From NCBI GenBank assembly GCA_022605405.1, contig JABYQQ010000011.1, positions 682,001 to 746,000 on the forward strand: a DNA stretch of 64,000 nucleotides. The letters run 5' to 3'. Positions 19,579-30,532 of this stretch are shown here, piece by piece. The stretch is from Earliella scabrosa. Taxonomy: Eukaryota > Basidiomycota > Agaricomycetes > Polyporales > Polyporaceae. The notes beneath the pieces were generated by a model that was not told the origin of the DNA, ran no database searches, and saw only the letters and a list, made by a program, of their open reading frames with translations. How positions within the stretch are numbered: position 1 is the stretch's first letter; every line of letters starts with the position of its first letter. The position numbers were made by a program, and so were the translations under genes.

Positions 19579-22500
19579 GCGATGAAGACGTACCCAGACT
19601 TGCGACACGCTACATTCCATTGAATCATCATACGGTATCCAACCCCACGTTCCCCGCCGGCCCTGCCCTGCCGTTTCCATGCCTTGACCACGATTGTCTG
19701 TTTGTAACGATCTTGAGCTACGCTTCGTACCGGTAGGTCTGATCGTCTCGGTGTACTCGACACTCTGATAGGCTGTTGACCTTTACGCCGATCACTAACC
19801 AGGGAGAGAGGATAGGTATTATGATGAACGTACGTAAGTGTTGCATGGTCGACTCCTACGGTTCTGAATCTCCTCGACGCTGCCGTCTATGGGCAGACGT
19901 GCACGATGAGACGTTAGGTGACGTCTTTGCAGTCTGCATTGGCGGCGTTGAGCAACATTGGGACGTGAACGTGCATGCTTGGAGGCACAGGGCTATCGAA
20001 TAACCAATGGGAAACCAGGGAGCTGATAGTGGTGAAAAACGTACCATTACAAGAATGTGCTAGCTCATGGAGCAAAGTACTGCGTCGTCCTGGGACAGGG
20101 CCCCGATCGGAAGACGGATGCATGCAAGGGGGGAGGCAAGGATGATGGGAACGGGGAGGCGGAGTGTGGGCTTCGGGTCTACGAGGAGATTGGCATGCCG
20201 AGACCCGGGCGAGTGAATGAACCCTGACGAACCGTGTTTATTCACAGATCTTGGAGGTCCCTTCCTGCCGTGGAGTTGGTTAGGATTGATGAGGCCGTCT
20301 CGTTGAGGGTGGCGTCCTCAAGCCTCATCGGTTGCGACGGACACCATACCGGTACTACTGGTTATAGGGCGGCTCAAATGGTCAGTGTCTGCCAACGGTG
20401 TTACTGATGGGAATTCGCCCCAATTCTAGGCTAGTGACCGTTTGGACAATTGTGAGGACAGGGATACTGTACCGAACAACGGAATCTGCCCGATAGTCAT
20501 GGCGTCCTCTCCGTATTGGATGATAGTTGCATGAGATAGCTGGGCAACCTTAAGCGTGAGGTCGGACTGCTGCAATGGCAACACGAGGTGCTCGCAACGG
20601 CGACTCGACTCGGAGGGAAGCTGACAACTCAACGGCGGCACAATGGGAAAATCATCCGTCATTTTGGAGAGCAAGCAGGCTTGTCCAGTGAGTTCTTGAG
20701 ATACCACATACTGCCCCGGCCATCACATGAACACCTGAATAGTCCGCAGACGTGTGATGAATCGTTGTTAACCCCGGGTCCTAAGAATCCCAGTCTGCTG
20801 CCTCTTCCTTTCATAACGGTGTAAGATCGCAGCAATATTGGGCAGAGACGGCAGGTGAAGGTAAAGGCGGCTGAAGGCGCAATGTGGGCTCCCAAGGGGG
20901 GTCTGGAAGTCGTGGTGGGCGGGGGGAGGAGGAACGGACCTGCCAGAGCGCCCGCATGATGAGCCACGTGGCTTTGGTGGTCTATGTTTGCTGGTGCAAC
21001 TCCGACCATTCGAGTCACTCGACCATTCAGGTCTTTCTCAGCCTGGTCCTCCATGCGGCCGTTGAGATGCCGTTCGGATAGGAAGCACCGATATCTGATG
21101 TGAAAATTTAGTACGCCATCCATTCTCCCACCTGGATCGCCGCTCACTAGCCCGCCGCTGGCATACCCTTACTTTCAAGTGATCAACTGAATCTCTTCCG
21201 GTGGTAGGTGACGGTATCAACTGCGTAGCAGTAGTAATCATGGCAATAGTACCGACTTGGAAATTTGTCTCCAAGAAAGGGAATATCTCCTCCACCTCTC
21301 CGCTGCTAATCAGAACCCTGGACAACTTTCTTCCGCAGCGAATCTTGTTACCCAGCATCAAGACGTCCCCGTCCGCATGATCAATTGTGGTTAGTCGCTA
21401 GTGTGCTGTCTCCGTAGCCAAGATCCGGCCTATCTTCTTCCTAACGCAGCCTGCTGCGTTTGAACCATGTCCAGGACACGCTAACCTACTACATCCTCAC
21501 AGGTCGCTCTCGCGATAGTTCGTGAACCTGTAGCCAATCCCTCGGCATGTTCTACGGCATGCTCGAAGCGCTGCGATAAGCGAGGGCACATACCAACCTC
21601 ATAGCCGATCGTTGAGGCGTTTTGATCTTTTCTGGCCCGGGCGTTGATAGGCGTTAGTACGGAAGGCGGAGAAGCTGCGGGCCCTTCTGCTCCGCCGTCC
21701 TCGCGAGCGGCACTTAATTAACAAAGCTGGCCGGAGCACAGCAACGGAGGACGCCCCTCATGGGAGTGGGGTCCACATTCACCTCCGCGGCGCGGGAGAG
21801 CCTCGGCGAACTCGGCCAATCTGGCAAGGGCGAACCAGGCATCAGCGAGCAACCACGCCTTGCGCGACGATCCCTCTCAACGAGCCTCATACACCCAACG
21901 CGACCCTTCCCTTCAGGCGGGAGCTTGAGCTTGCGACCCACTTCCCGCTCTCCGCCGCCTTCGAGCTATTTTCTGGCTGCCGGCGATTCGCTTTCCGGGC
22001 GGGCGAGGCACCGTATATCGCTGTCGGCGACCCCGCTGGAGAATCACGCGCCTTGGCACGTTGCGGAGGCCACCTTCTCGACGCCGGATGGCAGCTCTGT
22101 CCCCATGTGCTCTGGCTGAGGCTACCGTGCCCGTGGGCTTGGGCCGCGCGAGTGACCCCGGAGCACGACTGCGGGGGTTTCATCTCCGACGAGGACAGGA
22201 GAAGGCGGCGAAGCCCCTCTCTCGCGCACGGTCCTGAGAGCTGCTCGACATCTGACCGTGCCCTCGACCCGCCCGGGGACCGCGTGAGAGAGCGGTCGGC
22301 TCGCTCACATGAAACAGAGTTTCATTTCGCCTCTTGCGTACGAGCCCTCCTCCGCGACGCTCCGTCGGGGTTGTGGTCAATGAGACACTTACGGGAGCCC
22401 CGGAGGAGTGCGAGAGGCGAGGCGGCTCAGGTCTTAGGCCTCCAGTAGGCCTCAGGGTCGCGGGCTAGGAGCAGGAGCAGAGGGCGATACTGTATGCCCT

Positions 22501-23078
22501 GGGTGCGCAGGAAGTCCGAAGAGCAATATGCTACATAGATTACAGCATGAGACAGCATCGCCTACAGCCCCTGTACACATTCGGAGAAACCGAAACCGTG
22601 GCCCATAATACTACCAGACGAAGCGAGAGACGCGAGCACATTCACGCGGACGGACGTGCGCGATAATATGCCGAGATGAAGCGAGAGCAAAGAGGGGAAG
22701 GATGAGAAGAGGGACGGGACGGGGAGCTAAAGCGCATACGTAGGTAGGGTAGGTATATGCCAAGGGTATCAATGTCAGATGCTATAAGTCGTGCCAAGAC
22801 GTGAATGCGTCGTACCATATGCCATGCGCCATATGCGATGAGCGTGAAAGACCCACTGTTCGACCAGATTTTACCACCAAAGAGCAGACGGCGCCAGAAA
22901 CCACGAGCATGAGAGGGAGAGAGGGAGAGCGGCGATGGGGGGAATTGTGTACACAGCAAGGCGAGAGAGGTTATAACGAGAATACGGCGACAATAACGAG
23001 GGTAGCAGCATAGCATTGACGAGTGAGGTATGATGTAAAGGTCCGGGGCTGCGGGGGTCATCCGTCATGCGACGGGAG
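19579..23078. other. Gene-poor stretch of 3.5 kb
   Basis: No gene could be assigned. The right end should hold the 3' UTR of the minus-strand Mediator-like gene. From about 21690 to 22448 one plus-strand frame stays open for about 250 codons in GC-rich sequence. It has no ATG at its start and no recognised domain. It could be a decayed gene or element, or simply open because of high GC. No terminal repeats, tRNA or rRNA were recognised. Confidence 0.45.
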
Positions 23079-25458
23079 TCACGAGGAGTACCACTGCCCG
23101 TGCGCGTGGTTGTACTCCGGCTGAGCGGACATGTACGTCTCCCCGGTGGGGTATTGCCAGACGCCGTGTGCAGACCCGTTCGTTCCGATGACATACTCCC
23201 CGTTGGAGTACCCGGCAGGCTGATACATCGGATAAGCCGTCTCCTGGGCCGCCATGACGTGCGGTGGGGGCGTAGGCGGAGGGTAATATGTCTGATCGTG
23301 CCGTACATGGGCGGCGATTGTAGGGGTGTAGGACGGAGTAGACATCGTCGGCGTGGCGGAGGAGTAACCGGTCGCCGCCGTCATGTTCCGCTGAATCTCT
23401 CCAGACATGACCGCTTCCTGGAAACTTGCGTTCACCTGAGCCTCGTACTCTGGCGGCACAACAAACGGCTGGTCCTCAAGGCTTTCGCCGACAGGTGCAG
23501 AGATGGAGGGCGGGGTGGTGGCTGTGCTACTGGGCGGCGAGCTCCCGTAGGAATATTCGCTGCCGCTCATCAGCTGGGGAGTGGGAGGAGAGGTTCGGAG
23601 TCGAGACGCGTCGCTGACTGTGGACGTCGATGAGACTGTGTGTGTAGGGCTCGGTGCGGAGGAGATGGGAGAGGGTGCGACCGCTGCTTGCTGAACCCAG
23701 GTGGTGGCAGAAGAGGAGTAGTACATGGCATTTGGAGGAGAACTGGAGACCGGCAACGACGCCACCGAGTATGCGACGCGTCCATCTGCTCCCAGGTCCG
23801 CTGTACCTGGACCCATGTGATCTTTTGCCATCGTCATGAAGTCGGGTGGCCCGCGCGGGGTCATAGACGCAAGACTCTGGAGTGCGGCGCGGGTCCCTGG
23901 GGATGTCGTCGATGTCGGCGATGACGGCGTCGACGAGACGTACGGGGCCATCGGTAACCATGGACTATGTCTACGCGCACGCCGATCTTCGTTGATCGTC
24001 CTCGCAACCAGAGACGCCGAGGGGAGCTGATCGACCGAGTGCCTCCTTGGCGGCCCGAGCTGCACATCGGGTCCCTGCGTCTCTGCACCGTTGACATTGT
24101 CGAACGAAGGATAGGTGTATATTTCTGACTGGGAGTGCGGCACTTCCAGACGAGGCAGGATCGGTCTTCCAGCATTGGGCATCCGGATGTCCGCATACGT
24201 CTTCTTCGGAGCCTTGATCCCGTAGCTCTTCTTCTTCGTGAGTCCGTGCATCTGCTGGAGGTAGGAGACGAGTCCGCCGCCTTCCGATGCTGGAGGCGAC
24301 TGTGGAGAATCAGATGCGCGGGGCCGATTGCGGGGTGCGACAGGCGAAGTGGAGGACTTCCGAGCGTTCGGAGAAGCTGCGTTAGAGGGCGAGCTGGGTG
24401 TGGAAGCTGTCGTCGGTGGAGAGACTGGAGGCGGAGAGGAAGCAGGAGGACTCGGATTGTTATACGGATCTTCCGGAATGACCGTCGGGACTAATGGGAT
24501 CGGTAGTGCCGCTATCAGTAATCGGAGTGGGTGAGTCTACGTCATGGAAAGATAGCACATGGCACGAGCAACCCATACCTGAACTGCGCACGTATTGTGG
24601 CCTCCCAGAAAGCCGGATTGAGTACCTCCGAGAGTCTACCGGAAACCACGCAGGGACTTCCGAATTGTTTTGCAGCTGAAGCTATTTGGGCGATGTGAGC
24701 ATCCTTGCGTCACCAGTGCTTCTGAAAGCCCGCCTACCGATCGTTTGAATAGCTCGTGGTACGTCCTCATTTCCGCTCCGATGCTGAGGATGACATGGAG
24801 CCGGATGTAATGCTAGCGAGCTTGTGATTAGCAAGAAGCACGTCTGTCGGTCGGGGCGTGTAGAATCACCTGCTTCAGGACAATGGCGATCTCATCCCAG
24901 GAGTCGAAACCTGAGGGAGCGGCGTCGTTTAGGGCGCCTTGTGTCAGCGGACCAGTGGCTGCTACGAGGATGAGATGCCTCGTGGTGCTTTGCCGCCGGC
25001 TGGCAGAGGAGAGGACCTAAGTGGCGAAGTGAGCACACTTCCAGAGGAGCAGAGACGGGAGAAGGCGTACGCCAATTGCGTTCGAGATGTTCATTGGGGA
25101 CAGTTTCGCGGAAGCAACCTGTCCGAGCGGAAGCTCGTGCGTCGCTCGGGCTTGCGCAACGTCCATGATGGGTACAGGCGAGGGCAACGCCGACGGAGGC
25201 AAGGATGTTGTGAGCCACCGAGCTTCCATCTAATTGAAAGGCGAAACCATGAGCGACGAATGGAGGATTGGAGACAGGACGAACCTGGACCGATGGGTCT
25301 TCGGAACGTAGTTTGTCGAGCAAATTAGGTAAGTACGAGTCTCGAACGTCGGGCCACTTTGTGGCCATTCCAGCCGAGTCCTCTACGAGAACGAGGACGG
25401 ACACAGCATCTCCAGGCATAGCCGGTTTGGAGAAGGAGAACGAAGGTGGAGAGGTCAT
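23079..25458 (-). CDS. Mediator subunit 25-like protein with von Willebrand A domain
   Basis: Exons 25458-25285, 25229-25071, 25016-24870, 24812-24738, 24681-24579 and 24511-23079 join to 696 residues. The N-terminal half resembles the VWA domain of Mediator subunit 25, which contacts activators in the RNA polymerase II Mediator complex: VSVLVLVEDSAGMATKW (19-35), LSPMNISNAIG, RHLILVAATGPL, WDEIAIVLKQ, VILSIGAEMRTYHELF. The C-terminal half, almost all exon 6, is rich in Pro, Ser, Thr, Tyr and Gln and looks disordered, as is common for transcription cofactors. A short basic motif LTKKKSYGIKAPKK lies at the junction. Every intron is GT-AG and about 50-70 bp. The family call rests on the order of short motifs, so another VWA protein remains possible. 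Confidence 0.75.
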
Positions 25459-26536
25459 GCTGGGGGAACTACTCGAAGAATCCCGGGCGGGACCTGCGAA
25501 GAAGAGAGGCGCTTGAATCAGGATGGAACGGCCTGGAGGGGTGACATGAAGGTGCGATGGTGAGAACGCGATGATAAGGCAAACTGTATACCGTTATAGG
25601 TCCCTCCGTCGGACTTTCGAATATTTATTATTCAATCGAATCCCGACTAATCTGCCTCTGGCTGCCTCCTCCGTCCGGCGCCCTGACTCCCTCCCCGGTT
25701 CCCGAGCGCCACCAGGCGCTGCGTACCCGACCGATGCCCCACGGCCGTGTTCCAACAGAACCCAACAAGCTATGCACTGCGAGCCTCCCCTCCTGCGGGT
25801 GTCTCCTGCCACCCATCCCGCCGCTTGTCTGCCATCGCGACGGGCGGCAGCGGAGGCAGCAGCACCCTCGCACGCCCACGCCGAGAACGCGCCCCGTCGA
25901 GCACCGACCGTCGGGGCTCGACGTCGACGTGCCCCACACACCGCCTCCTGCTGTCTGCACTATCGCGTCGAATCTGCTCTATCCTGCCATCTGCGCTCTC
26001 AGGCCACCGCCGCGTGTGCGCGCATCCAAGCGGCGTTTAACGGACCGAGCAGAGCGCAACTCTGATATTATCGCGCGCGGCCACGCCTGCAGACATGCGG
26101 CGTGCGGGTGGTTCGAAGCCTGCGGTGTATCCCCGTGCGTCGCACTGCCATGTCAAGCGACTTTCGCCGAGGAAGCTGCTGCGGTGCACGACTGTTCTCG
26201 AGTCAGCCAGTTCTGTCTCACTAAGTACGGAGAATCAGAACGAGCGTGCGCGCGTGTGGTGGTATGGGAAGAGAGAAGGCCAGCACTTCCCAGATGCGGC
26301 GCAAACTCTGTGCAAAGTCAATCTCGCTTCTAGCGCCGCTTAAATATCTGGCTTATCCGCCGTTATCCCTGGGAGACGCTTGCAGTTAAGTAACGGCAGC
26401 TAACCTAATACTTATCTGCTTCCGGCGTTTGCCGGCGTCTGTGGATGCGCGCGTCCAGTGTGGTGTTGGTCGCCGTGTCTGGGCTTGCCGCCGACCACCA
26501 CCACGCTCCTTCCATCCCCTCGAGCTCGTTGCTGCC
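25459..26536. other. Divergent promoter region of the Mediator-like and WHI2-like genes
   Basis: About 1.1 kb between two divergent starts. A short AT-rich patch (ATATTTATTATT) sits near 25620 within otherwise GC-rich sequence. Long open frames on both strands at 25570-26340 overlap each other and have no family signal, so they are treated as GC-driven shadows. Confidence 0.45.
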
Positions 26537-27761
26537 ATGGCTGCGGTCAACCTCAACAACTCACCTATTACGCAGGTCTCGCAAACCCCGGTCCAGACGA
26601 ATCTCCAGCCCCAGCTTCTGACCAGATTGCTACTCGATTTACGCGGCAGACGGTTCACGGTCGAGCGCGAGAACATCCTCAGTCTTCCCGAATCCGTCCT
26701 CCTCTGTCTCTTTCCGAATGGCCTCGTCCTAAGCCGTCAAAGCGCCGCTCTATCGGATGGAGGCGACAACGATGACTACGAGGAGCTTTACGGCGTCGAT
26801 GTGCGTGACCGCCCCGTGTTCCTGTTTCCCCACACATCTTTGACCCTGCCCACTTCTCTTCGCTTAGTTTGACCCAGACTGCTTTGACTATGTCCTCACC
26901 TTCTTCCAACATGCTCGCGACGAGTTCTATGGGACTCAGAGCAATCCCGGCGGCCTCCTGGCTGTGCAGCAGCAACTCCTCGAGGGTGGCTCGCCCACGT
27001 CCGACTTTGGTCCCTCGCCTTCCCAGAACCCTCTCCTCACGAAGCAAGCGATCATAGTTCTGCGGGAGGAGCTTGAATACTTCTCCATTCCGCCAAAGGA
27101 CGGGAACGAGGCCACGGACGGCAGGGGCATCGCGAACGACGCGCTGCTCGACCTGAAGAGGAACTGCGGCAAGTACCTTCTCCACAAACGCAACATCTTC
27201 ACTGCGCTGCAGCGCAACGTGAACAAGGAGAACAACCTCGCAGAGCAGCACCTGATTGACATGCTGTGCATGAGGTGCGTACTGTACTCGATCGTCTGCG
27301 AGCATATGACCGATCCGCCATTGTTCTCAGTGGCTTCGACCGGGAGGATGAATGGGGGTACCGTGCTATGGAACCGTCGCGGTGCTGCATCTCTTCTATT
27401 GCATTGGTGCTTCTCAAGACCGGGATCGTTCATACAACGAGCCCGGCGGGTGAGCGGCAAGTGACCATCGACTACAACCAGATGGCTACTGCCCAGAAGC
27501 TCTTGCTATTCTGGAGGAAACCCGCGGTACGTGCTTACTCACGAGCTGGTGTGCGATTCCTTCTCATTTCCGACCGTGCAGCGGAAGTGCTGGTGGGACG
27601 GCATCGAGGTCGACATCGCGGACCCAGGCGAGCCTTCGAAGGTGATCAAGCTATGGGCACGCAGGGTCTGGACGTTGGAGCTCAGCTTGGTGAGTTGCGG
27701 ATCCTATTCTTTGGCATCTTCGTTACTCATTCTGGTCCTTCTCCGTTCCTTGCAGGTATGA
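26537..27761 (+). CDS. WHI2-like BTB/POZ protein
   Basis: Exons 26537-26800, 26868-27274, 27331-27526, 27582-27689 and 27756-27761 give 326 residues. The BTB-type fold is visible in LLLDLRGRRFTVERENILS, ESVLLCLFPNGLVLS and FDPDCFDYVLTFFQ, with the following QAIIVLREELEYFSIPP typical of fungal WHI2-like growth regulators. Budding-yeast Whi2 works with Psr phosphatases in the general stress response and nutrient signalling; the same role here is inference. The downstream part (WGYRAMEP, DYNQMATAQKLLLFWRKPARKCWWDG) is well conserved in feel but unassigned. An in-frame ATG also exists at 26429, but GCCATGG at 26537 is the better start. The last intron (27690-27755) is 66 nt with no stop, so its retention would add a hydrophobic tail. 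Confidence 0.82.
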
Positions 27762-28133
27762 TACGGACTTGGTCACTGCATGCTTCTTATACACGATTTG
27801 CGCGTTGGATACCCTAATACCTCAGGACTTGCGATACCATCGCGCTTGCATTGTGTGATCGTTAGCCCTGGTCGGTGCGACTTGTGAGACTGCCCGCCTG
27901 TACACGGGCGCCATCTGGCATTTTAGAATAATTTTATCCAATGTCCTGACAACGTTCCCCGAAATATTGTCTGGGAATTGTGTCAGAAATACCCGTGGGA
28001 ATATGCGGAGATTGAACGTTGCGACATGTCGGGTTGCCTTTTCGGGCAGGTAGCTCGTAACTTGGACCTACACCTGCAGCACGGTGGAACGACCGCCTCC
28101 CATCAAACCCTGGCAATCGACTACCGAGCGAAC
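27762..28133. other. Spacer between WHI2-like and LTO1-like genes
   Basis: 372 bp with no gene seen. The frame of the LTO1-like gene is open upstream to 27978, but the family N-terminus starts at the ATG at 28134. Confidence 0.4.
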
Positions 28134-29275
28134 ATGGACTTTGATCTCGAGGAACTCGTGAATGTGGAGCAAACGTGGGTTGTTCGAGGATCTTGCGGAA
28201 CCGATCGCACTAACGTATTCCACCCATCTCTGTACGTAGCTTTTACGAGGATGGCTACAAGGATGGGTACGCCCACGGACGGATACATGGCCTGATCGAG
28301 GGCCGCGCACTGGGTCGCGAGAAGGGCTTTGAGATGTGGGAGGAGCTGGGGTTTTATGAAGGGTTTGCGCTGATGTGGCAGGCGATCCTCACCGCGCAGA
28401 GTGGCCAGGACGAGTGAGTCCTCTCTTCTTCATACTCATCTCCGTGACCACCAGATGTCTGCGCTGTGGCGGCAGCTACTTCTGTGGACATCGTCCGATT
28501 TATGAGCCACACATTTGAGGCGTCTCAGCATTGCTGAGTAGGCGAGGGACCCTTGTGCCTCTCCCTCAGACCCGCACTCTTTAGCTCGAAGCCTAAAATG
28601 CGATCGTACATCGCGTCAAGCTGGCTTCTTGTCGACAGTGCTGGAGAGGCCTACGAGATCTCATTACAGATGCCCTTCGGCCTGGTGTCAATGTAGCGGC
28701 CGGTCAGGCCGTTGACAGCTCGGTGAAACTCATTGTCGGGGCAGTTATTTCTGCGATCGCTATCCTCACACACACCGTCCTTCATTCTCCGCCCCAAGTC
28801 TGCATCGAGCGACGGCGCTCGATCGGGCCTCCTGCCCCTAGTCGTACCGCAGGACGATCGACTCATGCTGACCTCATGTCCTCGCAGACGCACGCAGAAC
28901 CACATCCGACACCTACTAGAACTGATCGCGCAGTTTCCGCGCGTGAACCCGTCCGCGGCTGCGGGCGCGCGCGAAGACACTGGCTCAGAAGCCGAGCTCG
29001 ACATCCCGAGGCTCTTCCGCCAGATACGCTCGCGCTACAAGCTTCTCTGTGCCACGCTCGGCGTGCGCCCGACCATGAGGGCCGCCGACGGGTCCTCGCC
29101 CTCCCCTGATCGTCACCCGAGCCAGCCCGGCGACGATCTCGCGGACGCGGACGTGGTGATGGAAACGGCTCCTGCGGCGGCGTCCGCGAGGGCGAAACCG
29201 GAACGGAAGAAGGTGTGGGCAGTCCACGATGCCCGTGCGGACAAAACGCTGGGTGGCACGGAGCTGAGTTTCTGA
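28134..29275 (+). CDS. LTO1: LTO1/ORAOV1-like protein (Yae1-Lto1 iron-sulfur adaptor)
   Basis: Exons 28134-28174, 28240-28413 and 28888-29275 give 200 residues. The N-terminus MDFDLEELVNVEQTFYEDG begins the deca-GX3 region: GYKDGYAHGRIHGLIEGRAL and REKGFEMWEELGFYEGF show glycine every fourth residue. In yeast and human, Yae1-Lto1 recruits the ABC protein Rli1/ABCE1 to the cytosolic iron-sulfur assembly machinery; this is family knowledge. The protein ends in Leu-Ser-Phe, which fits the C-terminal [LIM]-[DES]-[WF] tripeptide reported to be recognised by the cytosolic Fe-S targeting complex. That supports the stop chosen. The middle contains an Ala/Asp/Pro-rich linker longer than in yeast. The second intron (28414-28887) is 474 bp, well above the local norm. 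Confidence 0.88.
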
Positions 29276-29758
29276 TGGAGGCGGCGGCCTCTCTCGCTCT
29301 CCCTGGGCTGAGTTGCCCAATGCCCCAATGCCGCGCCGCTGTGGGAGCCAGTGCGCGCGCCGCGACGGGTGCTGGTCTGCGCCACGGTCATGGGTCAGGT
29401 AAGAGGCTGTTAATTCTGACACCGGGTGGGGGCTCATGGCGCGTTCCTAGCTCACGGAGAGCTCATGTCTCTCGCCCATTGCCGAGGCTATTAAGCTCCC
29501 GACCTCCCAGCTGCTTCACGGACGGGCGTACTCCGCTGTTCCGTTCGGACTGGTCGCAGTGCTCCCGCTCCGACTATTGCGGCCGACACCGATGTGGTGC
29601 TATTCATGTATCGATAGCTCGCCATGTATGTACTGGTGCTCATCCAGATCACTGATCAAAGGTATCCTCCTATCCTGCGCTCTCCCGCTGCAACGTGCAT
29701 CACCTCCCTCAGGTACGGTTCTCACTCCATCGACGCGCAATGACGCAAGAGCAGCACG
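29276..29758. other. Spacer downstream of the LTO1-like gene
   Basis: 483 bp. It probably contains the LTO1-like 3' UTR. Several frames stay open but none has a recognisable product. Confidence 0.35.
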
Positions 29759-30532
29759 ATGGACGACGGTCGCTGGGCGATCGGAGCGATATCGCCAAAT
29801 GCCTCCATGCAAGCGAGGATTTCCGCTGGAAGCGTGGAAGGGACACCAGCGGCGCCATTGGAGCGACAACCTCGGCGGATTCCTCGTCGTCGTCGGAGCG
29901 CCCCCACGGATCCGACGGTGCAAAATTACGAGGGAACATTCCGAGGTCCGATCGGTGCTTCCTCGCCCGCTGCGCCAGCACGCGCGAACCTCTGCTGCTC
30001 GAGTCGCGTCGTGCACGCCGTCCCTGCAGCTCGCTGGGAGAATTTGTCCGGCAACCTCTCACCCGGCTTATTCACCGGACGAGCCCAGGCCCCTGCCAAG
30101 GGCATTCTCTCGCGTCCTACCGAAGTGCGACGGCTGTTCAGGAAGGCCGCACCACTGCAGGACGTCGTCTGGAAGAGGACTCGACCATTCATCAGCAGCA
30201 GCGGGCGCCCGACCGCGCGCCGCATTTCGCACATGCCACCATGCGTCGCGGAAGCAAAGGTGCTAAGGGTGGGAGAGAAGGTGGACATTTGCGGCAAAGT
30301 GGTGCCCTCCGGGGCAGGGCGATCTCCAATCAGGCCTATCGTGGAAGCCACGAGCTGGACGCTCGTCATAGCGCCGTGGGCGCACTCCTCTGAGTCGCGT
30401 CCCTCCGAGGAGCACGAGCAGCTGACAGCAGACGGACCACTTGGTATCGCTAGTGGGCCGCGATGTCGTGGGTCTTGCGCCTTTGGGTGGACAATGGGGA
30501 TCGATAAGCCCGACGGGATCCCACCGCGATAG
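29759..30532 (+). CDS. Hypothetical protein, uncertain
   Basis: An ATG-initiated open frame of 257 codons. The protein is basic and Arg/Pro/Ala-rich, with a mid-part (KGILSRPTEVRRLFRK, VVWKRTRPFISSSGRPTARR) and a more hydrophobic stretch ATSWTLVIAPWAHSS near the C-terminus. No family is recognised. Two other plus-strand frames (from 29559 and 29695) and a minus-strand frame (30540-29926) are also open across most of the same interval. The coding frame is therefore not settled and the region could be non-coding. No convincing introns were found. Confidence 0.3.
   Translation: MDDGRWAIGAISPNASMQARISAGSVEGTPAAPLERQPRRIPRRRRSAPTDPTVQNYEGTFRGPIGASSPAAPARANLCCSSRVVHAVPAARWENLSGNLSPGLFTGRAQAPAKGILSRPTEVRRLFRKAAPLQDVVWKRTRPFISSSGRPTARRISHMPPCVAEAKVLRVGEKVDICGKVVPSGAGRSPIRPIVEATSWTLVIAPWAHSSESRPSEEHEQLTADGPLGIASGPRCRGSCAFGWTMGIDKPDGIPPR

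Noticed and set aside
25571..26343. Several overlapping frames in the divergent promoter region
   Set aside because: Frames on both strands are open only because of GC-rich sequence; the proteins are Ala/Arg/Pro-rich without family features.
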